DNA from: Nocardioides sp. LHD-245
GTDB taxonomy: Bacteria > Actinomycetota > Actinomycetes > Propionibacteriales > Nocardioidaceae
DNA length: 64,000 bases
Assembly: GCF_030929495.1 (NCBI RefSeq)
Contig: NZ_JAVFWN010000003.1
Span: forward strand, 248,001 to 312,000
Direction of reading: 5' to 3'
Below are positions 51,224 to 58,528 of this stretch, piece by piece. A model generated the notes under the pieces. That model ran no database searches. It was not told where the DNA came from and saw only the letters and a list, made by a program, of their open reading frames with translations. Each line of letters starts with the position of its first letter. Position 1 is the stretch's first letter. Both the position numbers and the translations under genes were made by a program.

Positions 51224-52107
51224 CCCAGTTCCTCGGTGCGGTCGCGGGCGGCGTCGGCCTCGGCTCCGTGTACGCCCTGCTGGCGCTGGGCTTCGTGATC
51301 ATCTACAAGTCGATGCGAGTGATCAGCTTCGCCCAGCCGGCCTTCATGCTGGCCGGGGCGGTGCTGGTGTCCTACCTCTCGCCCTCGATCGGCTTCGTGC
51401 CGGCGGTGGTGGTCGGCGCGATCGCGATCGCCGGGGTCGCACTGGTCGTGGAGCGGGTCGCGATCCGGCCGATGGTGGGCAAGGCGGTCTTCGTGATCGC
51501 CATCATCACCATCGGGATCGACATCGTCGTTCGGGTCGTGGCCGGCGCCTTCATCGGACGGGACCCGCGCCAGGTGGGCGACCCGTGGGGCATCGACGCG
51601 TGGGAGATCGGCGGCGTCTACATCGCGCACCGTCACATCGCGGCGTTCCTGGTGACGACCGTGCTGGTGCTCGCCCTGTTCGCCTTCTTCCGCTGGACCC
51701 CGATCGGCCTGGCGATGCGGGCCTCGGCGCTGGACCAGGAGGCCGCGATGGCCCAGGGCGTCAGCGTGGGCGCGGTGTTCGCCGTCTCCTGGGCGCTCGC
51801 GGGCGGGCTGGCCGCCGTGGCGGGCGTGTTCGCCGCGAGCGGGCGGACGATGGACCAGAACCTGTGGCACATCGCGCTCGCCGCGCTGCCGGTGATCATC
51901 CTCGGCGGGCTCGACTCGCTCGGCGGTGCGGTGATCGGCGGGCTGCTGATCGGGGTGGCGCAACAGGTCGTGGCGTCGTACCACCGCCAGTGGTTCCCCG
52001 GCCTCGACACCAACATCGGGTCGATCACGCCGTACCTCGTGATGCTGGTGGTGCTGCTCGTGCGGCCCTACGGCCTGTTCGGGACGCGGGAGGTGGAGCG
52101 GGTATGA
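51220..52107 (+). CDS. Branched-chain amino acid-type ABC permease (LivH-like)
   Basis: A 295-residue membrane protein with about eight hydrophobic segments. LivH-type motifs are GVGLGSVYALLALGFVIIYKSMRVISFAQPAFMLAGA (the substrate-channel helices and EAA-type end) and DLEAAMAQGVSVGAVFAVSWALAGGLAAVAGV-like ALDQEAAMAQGVSVG, with VIILGGLDSLGGAVIGGLLIG. The ATG overlaps the synthetase stop, and its TGA overlaps the LivM-like start. It should form the pore with the next gene. Confidence 0.9.
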   Translation: MTQFLGAVAGGVGLGSVYALLALGFVIIYKSMRVISFAQPAFMLAGAVLVSYLSPSIGFVPAVVVGAIAIAGVALVVERVAIRPMVGKAVFVIAIITIGIDIVVRVVAGAFIGRDPRQVGDPWGIDAWEIGGVYIAHRHIAAFLVTTVLVLALFAFFRWTPIGLAMRASALDQEAAMAQGVSVGAVFAVSWALAGGLAAVAGVFAASGRTMDQNLWHIALAALPVIILGGLDSLGGAVIGGLLIGVAQQVVASYHRQWFPGLDTNIGSITPYLVMLVVLLVRPYGLFGTREVERV

Positions 52108-53228
52108 CGATCGGCACGCCCTGGGGCCGCCCCGAGCTCTACACCGACTACAAGCAGGACATGGCGCTGCTCAACACCCGCGCCAAGACGCTGGGCGTCG
52201 CCGCGATCCTGGTCGTCGCGGCCCTGCTGCCGCTCCTGGTGGCCGACGACCTGCTCGTCATCCTCGGCGGCGGGCTGGTCCTCGCCATCGGCGCGCTCGG
52301 GTTGAACCTGGTGACCGGGTACGCCGGCCAGGTCTCGCTCGGCCACGCCTTCTTCGTCGGGGTCGGCGCCTACACCGCCGCGGTGATGGCCGGGGACCCG
52401 GACGGCCGCTATCTCGGCCTCGGCATCGACTTCATGCCCCTGTGGCTGCTCGGTGCCGGCCTGATCGCCGCGCTGTTCGGCGCCCTCGTCGCGCCGCTGG
52501 CGACCCGGCTGCGAGGTCTCTACCTGGCGATCGTGACCCTCGGACTGGTCTTCATCGGCCAGTACCTCTTCTTCGAGTGGAACGACCTGAGCGGTGGCCC
52601 CCAGGTCGGCCGCGAGGCGGCGAAGCCGGAGCTGTTCGGCATCGAGTTCACCGTCGACAACGGGTTCAAGGGCGGGTGGACCGAGGAGCAGAAGCTGTTC
52701 TGGCTGTTCCTGGCGGTCCTGGTGATCGCCGCGGTGGCCGCCCGCAATGTCGCGCGCTCGCGGATCGGCAGGGCCTTCGCGGCGATCCGCGACCGCGACG
52801 TGGCCGCGGGCGTCATGGGGGTGAACCTCACCCACTACAAGGTCATCGCGTTCACCCTGTCGTCGTTCTACGCCGGCGTCGCGGGTGCGCTGATGTACTC
52901 CGCCAGCGGGCACTTCACCCCGGAGTCCTTCAGCCTGCTGATGTCGGTCCAGTTCATCGCGATCGTGCTCATCGGCGGCGTCGCGACCGTCTCCGGCACG
53001 ATCATGGGCGCGCTGCTCATCGCCCTGCTGCCGCGCATCGCCGGCGAGCTGCCTGCCTTCGTGCCCTTCCTGTCCAGCTCGGCCAGCGAGCACCCGAACG
53101 TCTTCGAGTTCGAGCAGGTCATGTACGGCGTGCTGATCGTCGCCTTCCTGCTGTTCGAGCCGCGCGGACTCTTCGGCATCTGGCACCGCGTCCGCACCTA
53201 TTGGAAGAGCTTCCCCTTCTCGTACTGA
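52104..53228 (+). CDS. Branched-chain amino acid-type ABC permease (LivM-like)
   Basis: A 374-residue permease, longer than LivH because of a polar stretch (about 160-190, WNDLSGGPQVGREAAKPELFG) between helices. LivM features: LNLVTGYAGQVSLGHAFFVGVGAYTAA, LRGLYLAIVTLGLVFIGQYL, FAAIRDRDVAAGVMGVNLTHYKVIAFTLSSF (the EAA loop that contacts the ATPases) and IGGVATVSGTIMGALLI. The start overlaps the LivH-like stop (ATGA). Confidence 0.92.
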   Translation: MTIGTPWGRPELYTDYKQDMALLNTRAKTLGVAAILVVAALLPLLVADDLLVILGGGLVLAIGALGLNLVTGYAGQVSLGHAFFVGVGAYTAAVMAGDPDGRYLGLGIDFMPLWLLGAGLIAALFGALVAPLATRLRGLYLAIVTLGLVFIGQYLFFEWNDLSGGPQVGREAAKPELFGIEFTVDNGFKGGWTEEQKLFWLFLAVLVIAAVAARNVARSRIGRAFAAIRDRDVAAGVMGVNLTHYKVIAFTLSSFYAGVAGALMYSASGHFTPESFSLLMSVQFIAIVLIGGVATVSGTIMGALLIALLPRIAGELPAFVPFLSSSASEHPNVFEFEQVMYGVLIVAFLLFEPRGLFGIWHRVRTYWKSFPFSY

Positions 53229-53262
53229 GCCGGGGACCGCACCAGGAAACCCAGGAGGAACC

Positions 53263-54567
53263 GTGAATCGTAGGTCGAGAAGGCTGGGCGTCCTCGCCAG
53301 CGCGCTGACCCTGTCCGTGGCCGTCACGGGTTGCGGTCGTGACGACGGCGACGGCGACGGCGGCGGTGGCGGTGGCGGCGCGGCGCCGGGCGTCACCGAG
53401 GAGGCGTGCCCGGACGCTGTCGATGACAACAAGGGCTGCATCTACCTGGGGACGATCACCGACCTCACCGGCGTCTTCAAAGGCGTCGGCGAGCCGTTCA
53501 CCGCCGGGCAGAAGGCGTTCTGGGACCAGGTCAACGCCGACGGCGGAGTAGGCGACTACGAGGTCAACGTGTCCGAGTACGTCAAGGACAGCGGCTACGA
53601 CCCCGAGAAGCACGCCGAGCTCTTCAACGAGATCAAGGACGACATCCTCGCGGTGACCCAGTCCCTCGGGACCGCGCACACCAACGCGATCCTCGAGGAC
53701 GCGACCAACGAGTCGATCCTGCTCGGCCCGGCCTCGCTGGGCTCGAACTGGATCTTCGACGACATCTCGATCGAGGTCGGCTCGAGCTACTGCACCGAGG
53801 CGATGAACATCGTCGACTACGCCGCCGACGAGGGCGGCAAGTCCGTCGCCGTCGTCCACTTCCCCGGCGACTACGGCGACGACGCGATGGTCGGTGCCCG
53901 GATCGCCGCCGAGGAGCGGGGCCTGGAGTTCACCGACATCACGACCGGCACCGTCGACGGCGGCGACGACCAGTCCGCCGCGGTCGCCGCGGTGCTCAAG
54001 GCGAAGCCCGACTACGTGGTGATCGCCACCAGCCCCAAGGAGGTGGCCGCCGTCGTGGGCGGCACCGCGCAGCAGGGCTACCAGGGCCGGTTCATCGGCT
54101 CGATCCCGAGTTGGAACGCGGCCATCCTCGCCTCGCCCGCGGGGCCCGCGATCGAGGCGATGTACCTGCAGGCATCGTCGTTCCCGACGTGGGACGCCGA
54201 CGTGCCCGGCATGGAGAAGATGCGCGAGGCCGCCGGTGACACGGCCCCCAACGACTGGTTCTCGATCGGCTTCAGCAGCGGCTACGTGATGAAGGCGATC
54301 CTCGAGAAGGCGATCGACGACGACAAGCTCGACCGGGAGGGGATGGTCGACGTCGCCAACAGCCTGACCGGCATCGACAGCGAGGGAACGCTCCCCGAGG
54401 GCACGGCCAACTGGGCCGGCGACCCCAACGAGGACGCCGTGCGGGTGACCCAGCTCAACAAGGTCGACCAGGCGGCGTCGTCGAAGGTCTCCGTGGCCGT
54501 CGACCCGTTCACCGGACCGACCGCGGAGGGCTACGAGTTCACCGAGCCCTGCTACCTGATGAAGTAG
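53263..54567 (+). CDS. Branched-chain amino acid-type substrate-binding lipoprotein (LivK-like)
   Basis: A 434-residue lipoprotein. The lipobox VTGC makes Cys24 the acylated residue, followed by a flexible Gly/Asp-rich linker (about 25-40). The mature part is a type I periplasmic-binding fold: YLGTITDLTGVFKGVGEPFTAGQKAFWDQVNADGG, ILAVTQSLGTAHTNAI, VAVVHFPGDYGDDAMVGARIA, and a C-terminal helix with two cysteines (EPCYLMK, and SSYCTEA). GTG 53263 has AGGAGG. It is the last gene of the operon and is followed by a terminator. Ligand identity is unknown. Confidence 0.92.
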   Translation: MNRRSRRLGVLASALTLSVAVTGCGRDDGDGDGGGGGGGAAPGVTEEACPDAVDDNKGCIYLGTITDLTGVFKGVGEPFTAGQKAFWDQVNADGGVGDYEVNVSEYVKDSGYDPEKHAELFNEIKDDILAVTQSLGTAHTNAILEDATNESILLGPASLGSNWIFDDISIEVGSSYCTEAMNIVDYAADEGGKSVAVVHFPGDYGDDAMVGARIAAEERGLEFTDITTGTVDGGDDQSAAVAAVLKAKPDYVVIATSPKEVAAVVGGTAQQGYQGRFIGSIPSWNAAILASPAGPAIEAMYLQASSFPTWDADVPGMEKMREAAGDTAPNDWFSIGFSSGYVMKAILEKAIDDDKLDREGMVDVANSLTGIDSEGTLPEGTANWAGDPNEDAVRVTQLNKVDQAASSKVSVAVDPFTGPTAEGYEFTEPCYLMK

Positions 54568-54580
54568 CCGACGAGATCGG

Positions 54581-54612
54581 CGGCCCGCCGTTCCCCCGGG
54601 GGCGGCGGGCCG
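54581..54612 (+). terminator. Terminator hairpin after the liv-type operon
   Basis: CGGCCCGCCG (54581-54590) and CGGCGGGCCG (54603-54612) are perfect 10-bp arms around TTCCCCCGGGGG, whose own C and G runs can pair. It lies 13 bp past the LivK-like stop and only 10 bp before the start of the next gene. Confidence 0.75.
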
Positions 54613-54622
54613 TTGTACCTGC

Positions 54623-56476
54623 GTGTCCCCTCTCCGACTCGTCCCCCAGCTCGTCGCGGCGCTCCTGGTCGTCGGTGGCCTCAGCGTGGTCGGCTCGCCG
54701 GCGTCGGCCGCGGCCGGCACGATCACCGGCCACGTCACGGACAGTGGGGGTGACCCGGTCGCGGGGGCGTCGGTCACGCTCTACACGCGCCTGGGCACGC
54801 TGTGGATCCAGGCGGGGACCACGTCGACCGACGCCGCCGGTGCCTATGACACCTCCGCGCTCTCCCTCGACGAGGAGGAGCACCGGGTCCGCTTCAGCGC
54901 CGACGGCTACGCAACGGAGTACTACGACGACGCGCGGGTGCTGCGCAGGGCGACGAGCGTCGCCCCCACGGGCGGTGTCGTCGATGCGCAGCTCACCACG
55001 GCCGCGACGGTGACCGGCATGGTGACCGACGACGCCGGAGCCCCCGTCGTGGGCGCGCGCGTCTCCGTCCTGCAGTGGGACGCCGTCGGCAAGGTCTGGG
55101 ACGTGGTGGCCGAGACGACCGCCGGCCCGGCCGGGTACGCCGTCGGGGTGGCGCCGGGCGCCTACCAGGTCAGGGCGGAGGCGAACGCCCTCCCTGTCGG
55201 AGGCGGGGACGACACCTACGGCTACGGCACGCGCTCCTACCAGGACGGCGCGGCGTTCGTCGTACCAGTGGGAGGGGTGAGCGGGATCGATCTCCGGTTC
55301 GGGCCGCTGACCCAGGTCTCCGGCGTCGTGAGCGACGACGACGACCACCCGATCGGAGGCATCACCGTGTCCGCCTCCGGGTCGTGTGGCGAGGGCTGCG
55401 GCCTGACCCCCGTGGCCAGCACGAGGACCGCCGCCGACGGGACCTACACCCTCCGGGCCGTCCCGGGAAGCTACGCGATCCGCTTCGACGACCAGGACGG
55501 CGCGGCCTGGTTCGAGGAGCGGTGGGCGGACGGCGCGCCGATCACGGTGGGCGCCGCCGGCGTCGACGGGATCAGTCCCCGGCTCTCGGCGGCGCGGACC
55601 ATCGCCGGCCGGGTCGCGGTCGATGGCACGGCACGCGGGTTCGTCCGGGTGTCGGTGTGGCCCGAGGGGGACACGTCCGGAGCCGAGGAGGACGCCTACA
55701 CCAGGTTCACCGGCTCGGACGGCAGCTACGCCGTCACCGTGCCGGAGGGCTCCTACCGGGTCCGGTTCCGGGACGCGGAGATCCACCGGTGCGAGTACTA
55801 CGCGGGCGCCGCGACGCAGGAGGTCGCGACGATCGTGGAGGTCGGCGGCGGGAACCGGACGGGCATCGATGCCAACCTCACGGCCGCCGACGCCGGTAGC
55901 TGCACGGGCGCGGACCCGGGGCGGAGGATCGCGAACGTGCGGCGGCCGGTGGTCACCGGCACGCTCCAGGTCGGGCAGGTCCTCACCGTCACGCCGGGAC
56001 TCTGGGAGCCCGGCGACGTCGACGTGCAGTCGTACGTCTGGACGGTGGGCGACGCGATCGTGGCCACCGGCGCCGCCCCGACCTATCTCCTCCGGCCCGG
56101 CGACGTGGGCCGGAGCGTCGTCGTCCAGGAGGTCGTCACGGCCGCCGGCTTCACCGAGCCGGGCTTCGCCGAGTCCGCGGCCCGCGGTCCGGTGACCGAC
56201 CCGGCGGCGTGCGCGTCGGCGACGGCCGCGGTGGCCGGGGCGAGCGCGGCGGCGACGGTCGCGGCGACGGGGCTCGACGTCGCGACCGCGAAGGCGGCCA
56301 AGGCCGCGAAGAAGTTGAAGAAGCTGAAGAAGGCGGGTGCCGCGAAGCCGAAGGTCGCGAAGGCCAGGAAGCGTGCCAAGGCCGCCCGGAAGGCCCTCGC
56401 GGGCGCCCGGTCCGAGCAGGCGGCGGCCACCGCCGCTCTCGCCGGGGCGCAGGCCGCGGTTCCCGCGGGCTGCTGA
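54623..56476 (+). CDS. Secreted protein with carboxypeptidase-regulatory-like repeats and a Lys/Ala-rich helical tail
   Basis: A 617-residue exported protein from GTG 54623. Signal peptide about 1-29 (LVAALLVVGGLSVVG, ending SAA-A). At least four beta-sandwich repeats start ITGHVTDSGGDPVAGASVTL, VTGMVTDDAGAPVVGARVSV, VSGVVSDDDDHPIGGITVSA and IAGRVAVDGTARGFVRVSV, typical of the CarboxypepD_reg family. A beta domain (VTGTLQVGQVLTVTPGLWEPGDVDVQSYVWTVG, split) follows. The last 80 residues are rich in Ala and Lys (AAKAAKKLKKLKKAG) and likely helical, able to bind acidic wall polymers. No LPXTG. It starts directly after the operon terminator. Confidence 0.7.
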   Translation: MSPLRLVPQLVAALLVVGGLSVVGSPASAAAGTITGHVTDSGGDPVAGASVTLYTRLGTLWIQAGTTSTDAAGAYDTSALSLDEEEHRVRFSADGYATEYYDDARVLRRATSVAPTGGVVDAQLTTAATVTGMVTDDAGAPVVGARVSVLQWDAVGKVWDVVAETTAGPAGYAVGVAPGAYQVRAEANALPVGGGDDTYGYGTRSYQDGAAFVVPVGGVSGIDLRFGPLTQVSGVVSDDDDHPIGGITVSASGSCGEGCGLTPVASTRTAADGTYTLRAVPGSYAIRFDDQDGAAWFEERWADGAPITVGAAGVDGISPRLSAARTIAGRVAVDGTARGFVRVSVWPEGDTSGAEEDAYTRFTGSDGSYAVTVPEGSYRVRFRDAEIHRCEYYAGAATQEVATIVEVGGGNRTGIDANLTAADAGSCTGADPGRRIANVRRPVVTGTLQVGQVLTVTPGLWEPGDVDVQSYVWTVGDAIVATGAAPTYLLRPGDVGRSVVVQEVVTAAGFTEPGFAESAARGPVTDPAACASATAAVAGASAAATVAATGLDVATAKAAKAAKKLKKLKKAGAAKPKVAKARKRAKAARKALAGARSEQAAATAALAGAQAAVPAGC

Positions 56477-56488
56477 CCGTGGCCGACC

Positions 56489-56806
56489 TCAGGCCGGCTT
56501 GACGTCCAGCACGACCTCGAACTCCAGCAGGTCGGCACCGGTCGAGACCGGCTTGCGCGGGGCCTCGCCCGCGGGCGAGGCGTGGGCGGCGCGCGCGTCG
56601 CCGTCCCGCCAGGCCGCGAAGGACTCCTCGTCGGCCCAGTGGGTGACCACGAAGTAACGCTCCTCGCCGGCCGTGGGCCGCAGCAGCTGGAAGCCCAGGA
56701 AGCCGGGCGCGCCCTCGACCGCCCCGGCCCGGGCGGCGAACCGCTTCTCCAGCTCGGGCCCGGCGTTCGGCGGGACCTGGATGGCGTTGATCTTCACGAC
56801 GGACAT
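56489..56806 (-). CDS. mhuD: MhuD-type heme-degrading monooxygenase
   Basis: A 105-residue antibiotic-biosynthesis-monooxygenase-fold protein that closely follows mycobacterial MhuD (Rv3592). KINAIQVPPNAGPELEKRF at the start, PGFLGFQLLRP, GEERYFVVTHW and TGADLLEFEVVLDV at the end are the same blocks. The residues needed for heme breakdown in MhuD (Asn7, Trp66 and His75) sit at identical positions here. It should open heme to release iron without carbon monoxide (mycobilin-type product). No heme uptake gene is next to it, so its partners are elsewhere. The symbol is given by similarity. Confidence 0.88.
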   Translation of the reverse strand: MSVVKINAIQVPPNAGPELEKRFAARAGAVEGAPGFLGFQLLRPTAGEERYFVVTHWADEESFAAWRDGDARAAHASPAGEAPRKPVSTGADLLEFEVVLDVKPA

Positions 56807-56839
56807 GGTTTTCCTTCGGGGCGGTGGGTTTCCGCGAGC

Positions 56840-58345
56840 CTATCCAGTCGCAGTGTCCGCTGGCCTACGTGCGTCGGTGGAAGCGGATGTCACCGGCGCG
56901 GAGGCGAGTGCCGCATCCAGGATCAGCTCGTAGCGCGCGGGGTAGATCTCGCCGATCAGGGCGCCGTCGGGGTCGCGTAGTGCTTCGACGACGGTGGTGC
57001 CGTAACGGGTGACGACGCGGACGAGGCCGTGGGGGGTCTCCCAGCGGTAGGCGCCGAGGCCGAGTTGCCGGGTGCGGTAGGGGAGGTGGGTCTTGGTGCG
57101 GTGATGTCGGCGGGTGAGGGGTGCGTCGTTGTGGTCGCCGGTCTGGCCGGGTGGGCCGTGGCTGTCGTAGGGGGTGAGGTGGTCGTGGTCGAGGTGGCGG
57201 GTGCGGGAGAGGGAGTGGGGGAAGACGTCGCCGTTGGTGCGGAGCTGGGTGCGTTCCTTGCAGGCGGCGGGGTGTTCGTAGGCGTCGACCGCGGTGGTGT
57301 GGTTGAGGTCGATGACCGGTTTCAGGTCGATGCGGCGGTGGCGTAGGAGGGCGGCGAGCTGGTCGAGGAGCATCGGGCCGAGGTCCTCGACGCGGGCGAG
57401 GCCTTGGGTGAGGCCGGCGAGGACGGCGGCGCTGAGATGGACGTGGACGACGGCCTTGCGCTCGGCGCGCGACGAGCGTGACGGCCGGGGCGATTCAGGG
57501 GCTGTGGTGTCGTCCGGATCCGCGTCTGGGCCGCGAACGCCTTCGAGGAAGCGGACGGCGGCGTGGGGATCGGCGAGCAGCTCGGCGGCGCGGGCGCGGA
57601 ACTGGTCCATGGTCGGCACGTCGTCGTCATGCTCCGGAACGTGCTGGTCGGCGAGCGCGGCGGCGATCTCCTCGACGGTGGTGGTGAACTCGAGGGCGCC
57701 GGCGGTGGGGAGGCGGAGCGTGATCGGCTGGACGTCGGCTTGTCGGTCGATGGCGGCGACCGTCTGGCCGGGTCGGCGTCGGCGGGCGAACACGCCGGTC
57801 CGGGCCTCCTCGGCGGCGATCCGCTTGTGGTGGGTCTCGGGGTCGGCCTCGATGGTCCGGGCCTCGGCGAGCTCGATCAGTTTGCCGGTGGGGAGGTCGT
57901 GGGCGGCGGCGAGGGACGTGTCGACGAGGGCGACCGCGTCCTTGGTGAGGGGCCGTGACAGGTCGGCGATCTTGCGTGCGACCCACACCTCGACGTCGAG
58001 GTTCTGCACCCGCTGCCACAGGAGGGGGAGGCGGTGGCGCAGGTCGAGCGCGGCCGCTGCGCGGTGGGTGGTGGCGATCGTGCCGGCCTGGCCGGCGATC
58101 GCGAACTCGGCGAAGCAGAGCTCCGCGACCTGGGGTGTGCCCTCGCCGCCGAGCTGGCAGAGCCGGTCGCCGCCCAGGCGCGCCGGCACTGCCCCGGGTT
58201 GGGACTGCGGGTCCACGGAGTGCAGGTCGCACCAGGCCAGGAGACGCCGCAGCTCGTCGACATCGCCCTGGCGTCGCTGGCGCAGCCCGGACTCCTCGGC
58301 GGCGAGCAGTGCCGCCGCGTCGAGTTCCGAGAGGTCCACCATCAC
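56840..58345 (-). CDS. DUF222 / 13E12-family HNH-type endonuclease-like protein
   Basis: A 501-residue protein of the REP13E12/DUF222 family, repeated many times in actinobacterial genomes. The DUF222 region covers about 35-340 (LAWCDLHSVD near the start, AELCFAEFAIA, VWVARKIADLSRPLTKDAVALVD, RIAAEEARTGVFARRR). An HNH-like nuclease end follows (DAYEHPAACKERTQLRTNG, HLDHDHLTPYDSHGPPGQTG, LTRRHHRTKTH). The expected CxxC zinc pair of true HNH members is reduced to one cysteine, so activity is uncertain. GTG 58345 or ATG 58342 starts it, directly after a perfect SOS box. Confidence 0.85.
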   Translation of the reverse strand: MMVDLSELDAAALLAAEESGLRQRRQGDVDELRRLLAWCDLHSVDPQSQPGAVPARLGGDRLCQLGGEGTPQVAELCFAEFAIAGQAGTIATTHRAAAALDLRHRLPLLWQRVQNLDVEVWVARKIADLSRPLTKDAVALVDTSLAAAHDLPTGKLIELAEARTIEADPETHHKRIAAEEARTGVFARRRRPGQTVAAIDRQADVQPITLRLPTAGALEFTTTVEEIAAALADQHVPEHDDDVPTMDQFRARAAELLADPHAAVRFLEGVRGPDADPDDTTAPESPRPSRSSRAERKAVVHVHLSAAVLAGLTQGLARVEDLGPMLLDQLAALLRHRRIDLKPVIDLNHTTAVDAYEHPAACKERTQLRTNGDVFPHSLSRTRHLDHDHLTPYDSHGPPGQTGDHNDAPLTRRHHRTKTHLPYRTRQLGLGAYRWETPHGLVRVVTRYGTTVVEALRDPDGALIGEIYPARYELILDAALASAPVTSASTDARRPADTATG

Positions 58346-58355
58346 CCCATGCTAC

Positions 58356-58371
58356 TCGAACATATGTTCGA
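58356..58371 (-). promoter_or_regulatory. Perfect SOS box (LexA operator)
   Basis: TCGAACATATGTTCGA is a perfect 16-bp palindrome matching the Gram-positive/actinobacterial LexA box (CGAAC-N4-GTTCG). It lies 10 bp before the DUF222 start. 13E12-family genes in Mycobacterium tuberculosis are known to carry such boxes and to be induced by DNA damage. Confidence 0.85.
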
Positions 58372-58492
58372 ACACAAGTTGGGCGCGCCTGTGGTGGCAC
58401 GCGCCTGTGGCACGGGGCCTCCCGCCCCGCGAGTATCACGGGCCGGGACGGCTCGCTCGGAAACAGTTGGCTGACAGATTCTGATGACGTCT

Positions 58493-58507
58493 CTCCCCCG
58501 GGGGGAG
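58493..58507 (-). terminator. Possible terminator after the wall protein gene
   Basis: CTCCCC (58493-58498) and GGGGAG (58502-58507) pair around 3 bases, 21 bp beyond the stop of the minus-strand wall-protein gene at 58529. The hairpin is short, so the call is tentative. Confidence 0.35.
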
Positions 58508-58528
58508 CGACCGATGTCCTGATGCGAC

